A stretch of DNA of 64,000 nucleotides from Rhodospirillaceae bacterium UBA1479 (GCA_002325375.1 DCRZ01000001.1:248001-312000), one strand, 5' to 3'. Shown: positions 15,958 to 24,460, counted from the first letter of the stretch. The notes: generated by a model from the sequence alone, not told the origin. Numbers and translations: made by a program.

Positions 15958-18330
15958 TTATTTCGAGGTCATGACCCAGACGCCGTTCCAGTCGGGGGGC
16001 GGTTCCGATTTCAAAAGCTCGCATCGCTCGATATAGGTTTCCGCCAACTTGTCGTTGGGGTTGAGCGCGATGGCTTCCTTGAAGGCCTTGGTGGCTTTGT
16101 CCCACTCGCCCTTGTCGTAATGGCCGCGTCCGGATTTGAAGTGGTTCACCGCTTCCATCAGGTTGGGGAAGGTCTCGTCCGTGTGGAAGTCCAGAACCTC
16201 ATAAACGCCGACCGGTTCGGTCTTGCCCTTGACGATGACCTTGTCGATGTCGCGGATGCGGTAGGTGCCCTTGAGCTTGCGGTAGGTGAATTCGGAAATC
16301 AGTAGCCGCGCCGAATACTGCTTGCACGCACTTTCCAGGCGCGCGGCCAGGTTCACGCCGTCACCGATCATGGTGAAGTCCATGCGCTTGGGCGATCCGA
16401 TGTTGCCCGACACGATGTTGCCCGTGTTCAGGCCGATGCCCATGTCGATGGGCATGTCGCCCTTCTTCACGCGGGTCACGTTCCATTCGTCCAGTTCGCG
16501 GAGCATGGCGATGGCGGCGCGCAGTGCCCGGTCCTCGCAATCCTCGAGCGGCAGCGGCACGCCGAACCCGGCCATGATGGCATCGCCGATGAACTTGTCG
16601 AGCATGCCGTTCTCGCGGGAGATGCAGTCCACCATGATGGTGAAGTATTCGTTCAGCATCTGCACCGTGCCCTGCGGACCCAGGCTTTCGGTCAGGGTGG
16701 TGAAGCTGCGCACGTCCGAGAACAGGATGGTCGCTTCCAGGCTCTTGCCGCCCAGGATGTCCTCGCCGCCCTTCATCAACTGGTCGGCCAGGCCCGGGTC
16801 CATGTAGCGCGACATAGTCGACTTCATGCGTTTTTCGGAGGAGATGTCCTCAAGCATCAGCATGGAGCCGAGCTTCTTGCCTTCCTCGGTCGTCAGCGGC
16901 AGGAAGTGCACGTTGACGGACTTGGTTTCCTCGCCCTGTTTCAACTCCTGGTCCATGGTGATGTCCGGCTCCTGGGTTTCCTCCAGAAGGTCCAGGCGCT
17001 CGTTGATCCAGGGGTTCTCGATGGCGAAGAATTCCTGCGCCTCCTTGCCGATGATGTCGTCCTCGTCCTCGCACTGCAGGATGCGCAGGCCGGCGGCGTT
17101 GCAGGTCACGACCTTGCCGTCCTCGTCGATGGTGACCACACCGTTGGACATGCTTTCCAGCATGCTTTCGTTGTAGTTCTTCATGTTCTGGACGTCTTCG
17201 AACAGCTTGGCGTTTTCCAGGGCGATGGAGACCTGCGCCGTGAACGCCTTGAGCCGCGTTTCGTCCTCTTCCGTGAACGGCCCGCCGCGCTTGTTCAGAA
17301 CCTGGGTCACGCCGATCATCTTGCCCGCCTTGTTGACCACGGGCACGCAGAGGATCGAGCGCGTGAAATACCCGGTCTTCTTGTCGAAGGCCGGGTTGAA
17401 GCGCAGGTCCGCGTAGGCGTAGGGAATGTTGATGGTGTCGCCGGAACAGAACACGGCCCCGGCGATGCCCAGATGATTGGGCAGGCGGATTTCGCCCAGG
17501 GAATCTCCCATCGCCACGCGGGAAAACAACTCGTTGGTTTTTTCGTCGTTGAGGAACAGGGTCGAGCGGTCGGCGTTGAGCATGCGCGTCGCTTCCGACA
17601 TCACGCGCGACAGCAACGAGCCCAGTTCCAGGTTCGACGTCACGTCCGAGACCATGTCCAGGAACTTCATTTCCTGTTCGCGGCTTTTCTTCATGCTCTC
17701 GACGAATTGCGTGCTCTGCAATGCAACGGCGGCCTGGGTGGTGATGGCCTCAAGCAACGCCAGATCGTCGTCGTTGAAGGCCTCGCCGTTCTTTTTGTTC
17801 AGGCACTGCACGACGCCGATGATTTCGTCCTTCACCGTCTTCACCGGCGCGGCGCAGATGGTGTCGGTCTTGAACCCGGTCTGTTCGTCGACGGAGCGGT
17901 TGAAGCGCTTGTCGGAATAGGCGTCGTCGATGGTCTCGCCGATGCCGGAGGTGAACACGGCGCCCGCGATGCCAGTGTTGTTGAGAATGCGGATTTCGCG
18001 CTGGAAATTTCCCTGGGCGACACGGGAATAAAGCTCGCCCGTGGCTGGGTCGTTGAGGAACAGGGTGCCGCGTTCGGCGTTCAACTCGAACACGATGACC
18101 TCGACCAGGGTTTCCAGAACCTCGTCCAGGGATTCGATGCCGGCTACCCGGCGCGACACGTTCAACAACATCTCCGCCTGTTTCAGGCGGCGGTCGGCTT
18201 CGTGCAGCTTGCGGTGTATTTCCTCGTCCGTCACGACGGTCCCGGCGGCCGGACGGGCGGCGGGGCGGGCAGGAAGCGTGCCGGCGCTGTCGCGTTCGAT
18301 CGTGTCGGATGATGGTTGATTGCCGCTCAT
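15958..18330 (-). CDS. GAF-GAF-PAS class III adenylate/guanylate cyclase with TPR-like tail
   Basis: 790 aa, cytoplasmic. A Pro/Ala-rich start is followed by a helix, GAF-A (about 65-205) and GAF-B (about 230-375), a PAS domain (about 385-500), a class III cyclase (about 530-710: LFSDVRSF, DKFIGDAIMA, GDGVNLAAR) and a TPR-like helix pair (724-770). GAF-B has the complete NKFDE motif of cyclic-nucleotide-binding GAFs (N346, K347, F352, D356, E357); GAF-A has N178, K179, F185, D189 but Leu for the final Glu. This is the layout of the cyanobacterial CyaB1/B2 cyclases, which are activated by their own product. Its ATG overlaps the stop of the upstream coiled-coil gene (ATGA), so the two are translationally coupled. 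It ends PPPDWNGVWVMTSK. Confidence 0.93.
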   Translation of the reverse strand: MSGNQPSSDTIERDSAGTLPARPAARPAAGTVVTDEEIHRKLHEADRRLKQAEMLLNVSRRVAGIESLDEVLETLVEVIVFELNAERGTLFLNDPATGELYSRVAQGNFQREIRILNNTGIAGAVFTSGIGETIDDAYSDKRFNRSVDEQTGFKTDTICAAPVKTVKDEIIGVVQCLNKKNGEAFNDDDLALLEAITTQAAVALQSTQFVESMKKSREQEMKFLDMVSDVTSNLELGSLLSRVMSEATRMLNADRSTLFLNDEKTNELFSRVAMGDSLGEIRLPNHLGIAGAVFCSGDTINIPYAYADLRFNPAFDKKTGYFTRSILCVPVVNKAGKMIGVTQVLNKRGGPFTEEDETRLKAFTAQVSIALENAKLFEDVQNMKNYNESMLESMSNGVVTIDEDGKVVTCNAAGLRILQCEDEDDIIGKEAQEFFAIENPWINERLDLLEETQEPDITMDQELKQGEETKSVNVHFLPLTTEEGKKLGSMLMLEDISSEKRMKSTMSRYMDPGLADQLMKGGEDILGGKSLEATILFSDVRSFTTLTESLGPQGTVQMLNEYFTIMVDCISRENGMLDKFIGDAIMAGFGVPLPLEDCEDRALRAAIAMLRELDEWNVTRVKKGDMPIDMGIGLNTGNIVSGNIGSPKRMDFTMIGDGVNLAARLESACKQYSARLLISEFTYRKLKGTYRIRDIDKVIVKGKTEPVGVYEVLDFHTDETFPNLMEAVNHFKSGRGHYDKGEWDKATKAFKEAIALNPNDKLAETYIERCELLKSEPPPDWNGVWVMTSK

Positions 18331-18902
18331 TGCCGCGCTTCGGAACCCCGCTGGGACTTGACCTCAAGGGTACGCCGCAGGGTGACGATGGCCTGCTGCA
18401 GTTCGCCGACTTCGTCGCGCCGTGTGCGGTTCAGTTCCTGCACGGTCTCCTGATGCCGGAAGTTCAGGTCTTCCATTTCCTGCCGCAGATGCGCCACGGT
18501 CGCCTTGAACTGCTGAATTTCATCGCGTCCGGCGGAAACGGCTTCGTTCAGCTCTTTTTCCTTTTCAAGCTTAAGCGTCTCCATCTCGTCGCGCAGCGCC
18601 TGAATGGTGTTCTTGAGCTGGGTGATCTCGTCGTTGCCCGCGGCGCGCTCTTCCTGAACTTCCTTTTGGCGGGCGAAGTTCAGTTGTTCCATTTCCTCGC
18701 GCAGGGCGGCGGCCGTGTCCTTCAGCTGCTTGATTTCGTCGATGCCCTCGGCGCGCGCTTCCTGCTCGACGCGCTGCATATCGAAGACCTTGTTTTCAAG
18801 TTCCTCGCGGAGCGCGGCGACGGTTTCTTTCAGTTGCCGAATCTCAAGCTGTGCATCCCGCAAGTCATTCGACTCTGTGGCGGGTGAGACCGGATCACTC
18901 AT
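18327..18902 (-). CDS. Tandem-repeat coiled-coil protein coupled to the GAF cyclase
   Basis: 191 aa from ATG 18902 (MSDPVSPATES); an upstream in-frame start at 18965 is possible but adds an unlikely Arg-rich lead. From residue 20 to the end it consists of four complete 36-residue repeats and a 28-residue partial fifth, each built on E(I/V)xQLKxTxxALRxEMExLNF...ExxxxD. Thirty-six equals two heptads plus two hendecads, so each unit should make a regular coiled coil with a periodic twist change. There is no membrane segment and no known domain. Overlap with the cyclase start (ATGA at 18330-18327) points to stoichiometric production and probably a complex with it, since both begin with linkers prone to coiled coils. 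I do not recognise the family. Confidence 0.8.
   Translation of the reverse strand: MSDPVSPATESNDLRDAQLEIRQLKETVAALREELENKVFDMQRVEQEARAEGIDEIKQLKDTAAALREEMEQLNFARQKEVQEERAAGNDEITQLKNTIQALRDEMETLKLEKEKELNEAVSAGRDEIQQFKATVAHLRQEMEDLNFRHQETVQELNRTRRDEVGELQQAIVTLRRTLEVKSQRGSEARQ
18330..18845 (-). repeat. 108-bp in-frame tandem repeats (4.8 copies) inside the coiled-coil gene
   Basis: The units correspond to residues 20-55, 56-91, 92-127, 128-163 and 164-191. Protein identity between units is high in the QLKxTxxALRxEME core and low in the second half, so the duplication is not recent. Confidence 0.85.
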
Positions 18903-19068
18903 CCTCGAACACCTTTCCGCCTGTGGCGGTACTTTTTGAGCATCTTCAGACCGCCATCTTAGCATGCGGATGGAACATCGTCGTGACTGCTCGTAACATA
19001 GTCGCGCCCTTCAGGGGCGGGCGTCAAGATTGCTTGTCGTTCAATTGCTTATGCCGGGATGCCGCCGG

Positions 19069-20340
19069 ATGATGACTGCCGTGTGCCGGGACTGCGCGAC
19101 CCTGTGGGAGGCCCCGCCGAGGACTGCGGCCGGGCGCTGTCCGCAATGCGGCGGCCGGCGGACCTTCAGCCATCCCGAACTGGCCTCCCTGACCCTGGCC
19201 CATATCGACTGCGACGCGTTCTACGCCAGCGTGGAAAAGCGCGATAACCCGGCCATCGCCGGGCGGCCGGTGATCGTCGGCGGCGGGCGGCGCGGCGTGG
19301 TCGCGGCCTGCTGCTACATCGCGCGAATTTCGGGCGTGCGCTCAGCCATGCCCATGTTCCAGGCGCTCAAGCGTTGTCCCAAGGCCGTGGTCATCCGCCC
19401 GGACATGGAAAAGTACCAACGCGTCGGCCATCAGATCCGCGCCATGATGCAGGACCTCACGCCGCTGGTGGAACCGATCAGCATCGACGAGGCGTTCCTC
19501 GACCTTGCCGGGACCCAGGCCCTGCACAAGGGGCCGCCGGCGGCGACCCTGGCGCGGCTGGTCAAACGGATCGAGGACGAGGTCGGTGTCACCGCCTCCA
19601 TCGGCCTCAGCTACAACAAGTTCCTGGCCAAGGTCGCGTCGGACCTGGACAAGCCGCGCGGTTTCGCCGCCATCGGCCGTGCCGACGCGGCGGATTTCCT
19701 GAAAGACAGGCCGGTCGGCCTGATCTGGGGGGTGGGGGCCAGCCTGCGCGGGCGCCTGGAAAAGGACGGCGTGGCGCGCATCGGCGACCTGCTGCGCTTT
19801 GACGAACGGGACCTGATGCTGCGTTACGGCGCGATGGGCAGTCGGCTTTACAATTTCGCGCGGGGCCAGGACGACCGCCAGGTCACGCCCGGCGGGGCCG
19901 CCAAAAGCGTGTCCGCCGAAACCACCTTCGAGGACGACATCGGCGACCTGGACGCCCTGAAGGCGGTTCTCTGGCGGTTGTCGGAAAAGGTCTCGGCGCG
20001 GCTCAAGCGCAAGGGCCTGACCGGCGGGACCGTGGTGCTCAAGCTGAAGACGGATAAGTTCAGGCAACTGACGCGCTCCAGGCGGTTGGACCGCCCGACC
20101 CAGTTGGCCGACGCCATCTACCGCGCGGCGTTGCCGCTGCTGGAGAAAGAGACCGATGGGACGCGGTTCCGCCTGATCGGGACAGGCGTGCAGATGATCG
20201 AGCCCCTGGGTGCCGGCCGGCCGGAAACGGGCGATCTGCTGGCCGAGGCGGGCGACCGTCCGCGCAAGGTGGAGGAAGCCATGGACCGCGTGCGCGGCAA
20301 GTTCGGGGCGGATGCGATCAAGAAAGGCAGGTCCCTCTGA
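19069..20340 (+). CDS. dinB: DNA polymerase IV (Y family) with N-terminal zinc-ribbon
   Basis: 423 aa from ATG 19069 (MMTAVCRDC). Residues 5-35 hold a C-x2-C / C-x2-C pair (CRDC, CPQC) that looks like a zinc ribbon placed before the polymerase. The Y-family catalytic core follows: LAHIDCDAFYASVEKRDNP with the first Asp pair, YIARISGVRSAMPMFQA, ISIDEAFLDL with the second metal Asp/Glu, ASIGLSYNKFLAKVASDLDKP, and little-finger residues to about 370. It performs translesion synthesis. E. coli DinB (351 aa) lacks the ribbon, but some alphaproteobacterial DinB proteins carry it. It stands alone, convergent with the HExxH gene 15 nt away. Confidence 0.92.
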   Translation: MMTAVCRDCATLWEAPPRTAAGRCPQCGGRRTFSHPELASLTLAHIDCDAFYASVEKRDNPAIAGRPVIVGGGRRGVVAACCYIARISGVRSAMPMFQALKRCPKAVVIRPDMEKYQRVGHQIRAMMQDLTPLVEPISIDEAFLDLAGTQALHKGPPAATLARLVKRIEDEVGVTASIGLSYNKFLAKVASDLDKPRGFAAIGRADAADFLKDRPVGLIWGVGASLRGRLEKDGVARIGDLLRFDERDLMLRYGAMGSRLYNFARGQDDRQVTPGGAAKSVSAETTFEDDIGDLDALKAVLWRLSEKVSARLKRKGLTGGTVVLKLKTDKFRQLTRSRRLDRPTQLADAIYRAALPLLEKETDGTRFRLIGTGVQMIEPLGAGRPETGDLLAEAGDRPRKVEEAMDRVRGKFGADAIKKGRSL

Positions 20341-20355
20341 GCCTGCCGGGGCAGG

Positions 20356-21084
20356 TCACCAGCCGTCGCAGCGGGCCTGGGTCGCGCGGTAGCTGTCGGC
20401 GGTGTCCAGCCGGGCATCGGCGGCGGCCATGTCCCGCTGCATGTGCTCGATCAGGGGCGTCAGGCGGTCCCGCAGCAGATTGACGAAATACCGGGCGCCT
20501 GAATTCATGGATCCTGTGACCTGCGGCGAGGCGGTGGCGGCTTCGTCGGCCAGGCGGGCGCGGATGTTCGGTATATAGCTTGCCAGGGTGTCCTGGAAGT
20601 TGCGCACGTGCTGATTCTCATGCTCCAGAATCACATCGTACTGGCAGCTGCCGGGGCGATAGCGGCGGTCGACATAGACGTCGATGCGGTCGTAGCCGAT
20701 GGTCAATTCCGCATCCTTCAGGCCGACGCAAAAGCCCCTCTGTAGTCGCTGGCCCTGCACCTTGACGCGGAATTCCCACTTCAGGTCCCGCCCCATCAGA
20801 CCGACCGGGTGCCAGTCGGCCTGGACCGCCGCGCCGCCCGCGCGGCGGCGCTTGGCCTCAAGCTGCTTGCCGGAAAAGCCGTTGGAAAACCGGATGCTGC
20901 CGCGCTTTTCCGTCAGCCGGGTGGTCGTCTCGACCCCGGGCAGGCGGCAGTCGGCGGCCTGTGCGGGCGCGATTGCCAGGGCCATCAGGACAAGGGGCAG
21001 AAGCACCAGATAGGGCCGCAAGCGGCGAATCCTCCGAAAAACGCGGCACCGGCCGGCGCCGCCCTGTTTGAGATAGTACCGCAA
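20356..21084 (-). CDS. Predicted secreted zinc-dependent protease-like protein (HExxH)
   Basis: 242 aa from a TTG start. The signal peptide is about residues 24-43 (LVLLPLVLMALAIAPAQA, cut before ADCRLPG). The mature part has a conserved-looking beta region, then VILEHENQHVRNF, in which HENQH matches the HExxH zinc motif (about residues 154-158). Two or more cysteines (in ADCRLPG, FCVGL and SCQYD) may form disulfides. A helical C-terminus ends ATQARCDGW. It would act in the periplasm or outside. I do not recognise a named family; DUF922-type predicted secreted Zn proteases are a possible relative. It is divergent from the BKACE gene. Confidence 0.6.
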   Translation of the reverse strand: MRYYLKQGGAGRCRVFRRIRRLRPYLVLLPLVLMALAIAPAQAADCRLPGVETTTRLTEKRGSIRFSNGFSGKQLEAKRRRAGGAAVQADWHPVGLMGRDLKWEFRVKVQGQRLQRGFCVGLKDAELTIGYDRIDVYVDRRYRPGSCQYDVILEHENQHVRNFQDTLASYIPNIRARLADEAATASPQVTGSMNSGARYFVNLLRDRLTPLIEHMQRDMAAADARLDTADSYRATQARCDGW

Positions 21085-21188
21085 AACATGCTCGTCCAGG
21101 ATTCCCGCGAGGATGAATTGACGCGGTCCCGGTCCGGGGCTACCAACGATGTGAAGGGGGGCCTGATACCGCAGGGAATATCCAGGCC

Positions 21189-22097
21189 ATGAAGTTCCAA
21201 TCCACCGTGCCGGGCTTCGGCAAGAAGGTGATCATCGAGGTTCGCGTCAACGAGTACATGGCGCGCGACGTCAATCCGAACGTGCCGTTCACGCCCGACG
21301 AGATCGCCGAGGCGGCCGCCGCCTGCCGCGAGGCGGGGGCGTCGATCTGCCACTATCACGCCCGCAACGCCGACGGATCGCCCAACCACGATCCCGACGC
21401 CTACTTCGAGACGATCCGCAAGATTCGCGCGGCCAGCGACATCATGATCCATCCAACTTTGGGACAGGTGACGCTGAAATCCTCGGACGAGGCCCGGTTG
21501 CAGCACATCGTCAGGGCGTCGCAGGACCCGGCCCTCAAGCCCGATTTCGCGCCCATCGACATCGGCTCCACCAACGTCGATGTCTACGACCGGGCGGCCA
21601 AGCGCATGAAGACGGACGAGCTGGCTTATGTGAACACGCCCAAGACCTGCGCCTATTTCGCCGAGCGCATGCGCGAGATCGGGGTCAAGCCGGTGATCGT
21701 GTCCTGGACCGTGCCGTTCACCCGCATGTTCGAGGCGTTCCTGGAAATGGGCCTGGTCGATCAGCCGGCCTACCTGCTGTTCGCATTGTCGGATTCGGGA
21801 TATCTCGGCGGCCACCCGGGCACCATCAAGGGCCTGATGGTGCATCTGGAATTCCTGCCCCAGGGCTTCAAATACGAATGGTCGGTCAACAACAAGGTCG
21901 GCAATCTGTTCGGCCCGGCGGCGCTGGCGCTGGAAATGGGCGGGCATGTGGCGATCGGCCTTGGCGATTACCCCTATCCGGAACTGGGTGCCCCGACCAA
22001 CGCCGATCTGGTCCGGCGCGTCGCGCAGATGGCCGAGGCGTTCGGGCGTGAACCGGCGACCCCGGCCGAGGCCCGGGTCATGCTGGGCATGGCGTGA
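21189..22097 (+). CDS. BKACE family beta-keto acid cleavage enzyme (DUF849)
   Basis: 302 aa TIM-barrel protein of the 3-keto-5-aminohexanoate cleavage enzyme family. These condense a beta-keto acid with acetyl-CoA to give acetoacetate and a new CoA ester. Family marks visible are IIEVRVNEYMARD near the N-terminus, the metal-binding ICHYHARNADGSP (HxH), and the closing GGHVAIGLGDYPYPELGAPTNADLV. The true substrate differs between subfamilies (KAE, dehydrocarnitine and others) and is not readable here. It is a single gene with its own upstream gap of 104 nt; no lysine or carnitine degradation genes accompany it. Confidence 0.85.
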   Translation: MKFQSTVPGFGKKVIIEVRVNEYMARDVNPNVPFTPDEIAEAAAACREAGASICHYHARNADGSPNHDPDAYFETIRKIRAASDIMIHPTLGQVTLKSSDEARLQHIVRASQDPALKPDFAPIDIGSTNVDVYDRAAKRMKTDELAYVNTPKTCAYFAERMREIGVKPVIVSWTVPFTRMFEAFLEMGLVDQPAYLLFALSDSGYLGGHPGTIKGLMVHLEFLPQGFKYEWSVNNKVGNLFGPAALALEMGGHVAIGLGDYPYPELGAPTNADLVRRVAQMAEAFGREPATPAEARVMLGMA

Positions 22098-22201
22098 TAC
22101 CGGACCCGCTTGGGTGGAGGGAGAATCTGCTGATTTCGGCGCCCGGGTGTGTGTAGACTGGTGCCCGAGGGCGGAGGGTCCTGATCAAAGGAGACCTGAG
22201 G

Positions 22202-22507
22202 GTGAAATACCAAGTTTCAGAAAAGGGAAACACCGCCACGGCGCGGATTTCCGGGCAGATGACGTTTTCCGACCGGGGGGAAGTTTCCGGCCTGGCGCTT
22301 GCCCTGACGCGTGGGAATTTGCCTGAAATCGTCGTCGATCTTTCCGCCGTCGAATACATTGATTCGGCGGGGTTGGGCGTCCTTTTGATCCTGCGCGAAG
22401 CGGCCCAGGAAAAGGGCCGGACAATCACGCTTACCGGCATGACCGGCAGCGTCAAGGAAGTCCTCGACCTTGCCTGTTTCGATACTCTGTTCACGTTCAA
22501 GTCCTGA
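22202..22507 (+). CDS. STAS-domain anti-sigma factor antagonist
   Basis: 101 aa from a GTG start behind AAAGGAGA. It has the compact SpoIIAA/RsbV fold: MTFSDRGEVSGLAL, PEIVVDLSAVEYIDSAGLGVLLI, with the phosphorylatable Ser55 in the IDSAGLG motif. In partner switching a kinase phosphorylates this Ser and a PP2C phosphatase removes the phosphate. Both activities appear to sit in the single large protein encoded 28 nt downstream (REC-HATPase-PP2C), so the two genes form a self-contained module. The final target (sigma factor, cyclase or other) is not encoded nearby. Confidence 0.9.
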   Translation: MKYQVSEKGNTATARISGQMTFSDRGEVSGLALALTRGNLPEIVVDLSAVEYIDSAGLGVLLILREAAQEKGRTITLTGMTGSVKEVLDLACFDTLFTFKS

Positions 22508-22535
22508 TCCATATTGATCCAGCGGGGAAACCGGC

Positions 22536-24440
22536 ATGCCGAATGTCCGGGTCCTGATCGTCGATGACGAGGACTTCAATCGTCAGACCTTGAGATATTG
22601 TCTGGAGCCGGAAGGCTTCGTGATTGACGAAGCCGCTGACGGCGCCGAGGCCTGGGCCATGCTTTCCGGCGGCGAGGCGCAATACGACGCCATTCTCCTT
22701 GACCGGAAAATGCCTGAAATGGACGGCATGGAAGTGCTCGCCAAGATCAAGGGCGATCCGGACCTGAAGGCCATTCCGGTGATCATGCAGACGGCCATGG
22801 ACCTTGAGGCTGAAATCGTCGATGGCATCGAGGCGGGGGTCTATTACTACCTGACCAAACCCTATGACGTTGACGTTTTGGTTTCCGTCGTGCGCGGGGC
22901 GGCCGACAATTTTGCCCGCCTTCAACGTGTGCAGCAGGAACTGGCGAAACGGTCCGGTGCGATTCTGTTGCTGGCCGAGGGCCGCTTCGTGTTCCGAACG
23001 CCGCAGGAGGCCGACGCCCTGGCGATCCTGCTAGCCAGCGGGTTGGACCGCCCGGCCGCCGTCGCCATGGGGTTGTCGGAACTGATGATCAACGCCGTCG
23101 AACACGGCAATCTTGAACTGGACTACCAAAACAAATCAGCCCTCATGGCCGAGGGGCGCTGGGACGCGGTCATCGAGGGACGCCTACGCGAAGCCCCCTA
23201 CAAGGACCGGCGGGTCACGGTGGATGTGGTGCGGACGGCAACGTACACGCGGTTCAAGATCACCGACGAAGGCAAGGGGTTCGACTGGCATGCCTATGTC
23301 GACCTGACCCTGGAGCGGGCCTTCGACACCCATGGTCGCGGCATCGCCATGGCCCGGAAAATGGCGTTCGAAGCGATGGCCTACATGGGGGCCGGCAATG
23401 TCGTCGAGGTGATGGTACGGAACAAACCGGCGCCGGTGCCGACCGGAACCGCCGCGCCGCGGCCTGCCATTGCGGTGGTGGGGCCGGTGCCGGACGGGGT
23501 CGCAGACAGATTGCATGCAGTCGGGGACTGGCGCGTGGTGACAAATGACGCCGCTGCCGCGTTGCCTGATGCGGCATTGACGATCTCGGCGTCCGGGGCA
23601 GGGGCGGTCACCCTCCACCATGGCGATTCCGACACGCCGCCGCTCGCCCTGCCGGGGGACCTCGACCTCGTCGAAGCCACGGCGCGGGCGGTCATCCTGC
23701 CCGCCAGTATGGAGATCGGCAGCGACGCCGATACCCGCCTGTCCCCGGTTTTGACTCGCCACCAGAAATCCCTGTTGCCCGATCCCGCGGTGCTTGGCGG
23801 TGGGGGCGGGGTGCGTCTTGCGGCCTGGTCGATCGCCTGCAGCGGCGTCAACGGGGACATCTGGGGCGGGCGGATGCTTGCCGACGGGCGGCTTGCCCTG
23901 TTCATCGCCGATATGACCGGCCACGGTCCGGTCGCCGGCGTTAATGCGATTCGTCTGCAGGCGCTTGTGGCGGCATGTGACGGTCAGCCCGATGCCGTGC
24001 TTCGCAGGCTTGACGAAATACTGAAACAGATTCTGCCGACGGGCGAATATGCCGCCATGTTGTACGGCGTCGTCGATGTCGCGTCCCGGCGCTTCGAATA
24101 TGCGGCCGCCGGGGTGCCCCATCCCGTCGCGTTTCCTGCTGACGGCGGCGATCCTGTGCCCGGCCTGGGCAAGGGCCTGCCCGTCGGCGCCAGCGGCAAC
24201 TTTCCTTACGAATTGCGGCGTTTGGACATTCCCCGTGGCGGATCCCTGGTGCTGTTCACGGACGGCCTGTTCACCCTGATGGACGGCGACGCCCCCGGCG
24301 CCCATGCCTTCGAGCGGCTCATCCGACGTCTAACGGATCATGGCGGCGGCGCGGCACAGGGGCTGGCGGCCCTGATCGAGAACCGGCCCAAGTCCTGCGC
24401 CGACGACGTGACGGCGCTGTGCCTGACGTTTGCGGAGTGA
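22536..24440 (+). CDS. Response regulator fused to RsbW-type kinase and PP2C phosphatase
   Basis: 634 aa. Residues 1-122 are a receiver domain (acidic D10/D11, phospho-acceptor D56, T86, K108). Residues 140-300 are a HATPase_c domain of the anti-sigma kinase type (N-box ELMINAVEHGN, DEGKGFD, HGRGIAMARKM). Residues 308-395 look like a degenerate second receiver without the acceptor Asp. Residues 425-634 are a SpoIIE/RsbU PP2C phosphatase (GDIWGG, LFIADMTGHGPVAG, LFTDGLF, CADDVTALCL). One polypeptide thus holds signal input, kinase and opposing phosphatase for the STAS protein encoded just upstream. A strong terminator follows. Confidence 0.9.
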   Translation: MPNVRVLIVDDEDFNRQTLRYCLEPEGFVIDEAADGAEAWAMLSGGEAQYDAILLDRKMPEMDGMEVLAKIKGDPDLKAIPVIMQTAMDLEAEIVDGIEAGVYYYLTKPYDVDVLVSVVRGAADNFARLQRVQQELAKRSGAILLLAEGRFVFRTPQEADALAILLASGLDRPAAVAMGLSELMINAVEHGNLELDYQNKSALMAEGRWDAVIEGRLREAPYKDRRVTVDVVRTATYTRFKITDEGKGFDWHAYVDLTLERAFDTHGRGIAMARKMAFEAMAYMGAGNVVEVMVRNKPAPVPTGTAAPRPAIAVVGPVPDGVADRLHAVGDWRVVTNDAAAALPDAALTISASGAGAVTLHHGDSDTPPLALPGDLDLVEATARAVILPASMEIGSDADTRLSPVLTRHQKSLLPDPAVLGGGGGVRLAAWSIACSGVNGDIWGGRMLADGRLALFIADMTGHGPVAGVNAIRLQALVAACDGQPDAVLRRLDEILKQILPTGEYAAMLYGVVDVASRRFEYAAAGVPHPVAFPADGGDPVPGLGKGLPVGASGNFPYELRRLDIPRGGSLVLFTDGLFTLMDGDAPGAHAFERLIRRLTDHGGGAAQGLAALIENRPKSCADDVTALCLTFAE

Positions 24441-24460
24441 TTCAGACGGCGTGGCAACGA

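Noticed and set aside
16906..18312. A 468-codon plus-strand open frame
   Set aside because: Antisense shadow of the GAF cyclase; Leu/His/Val-rich with no recognisable domain.
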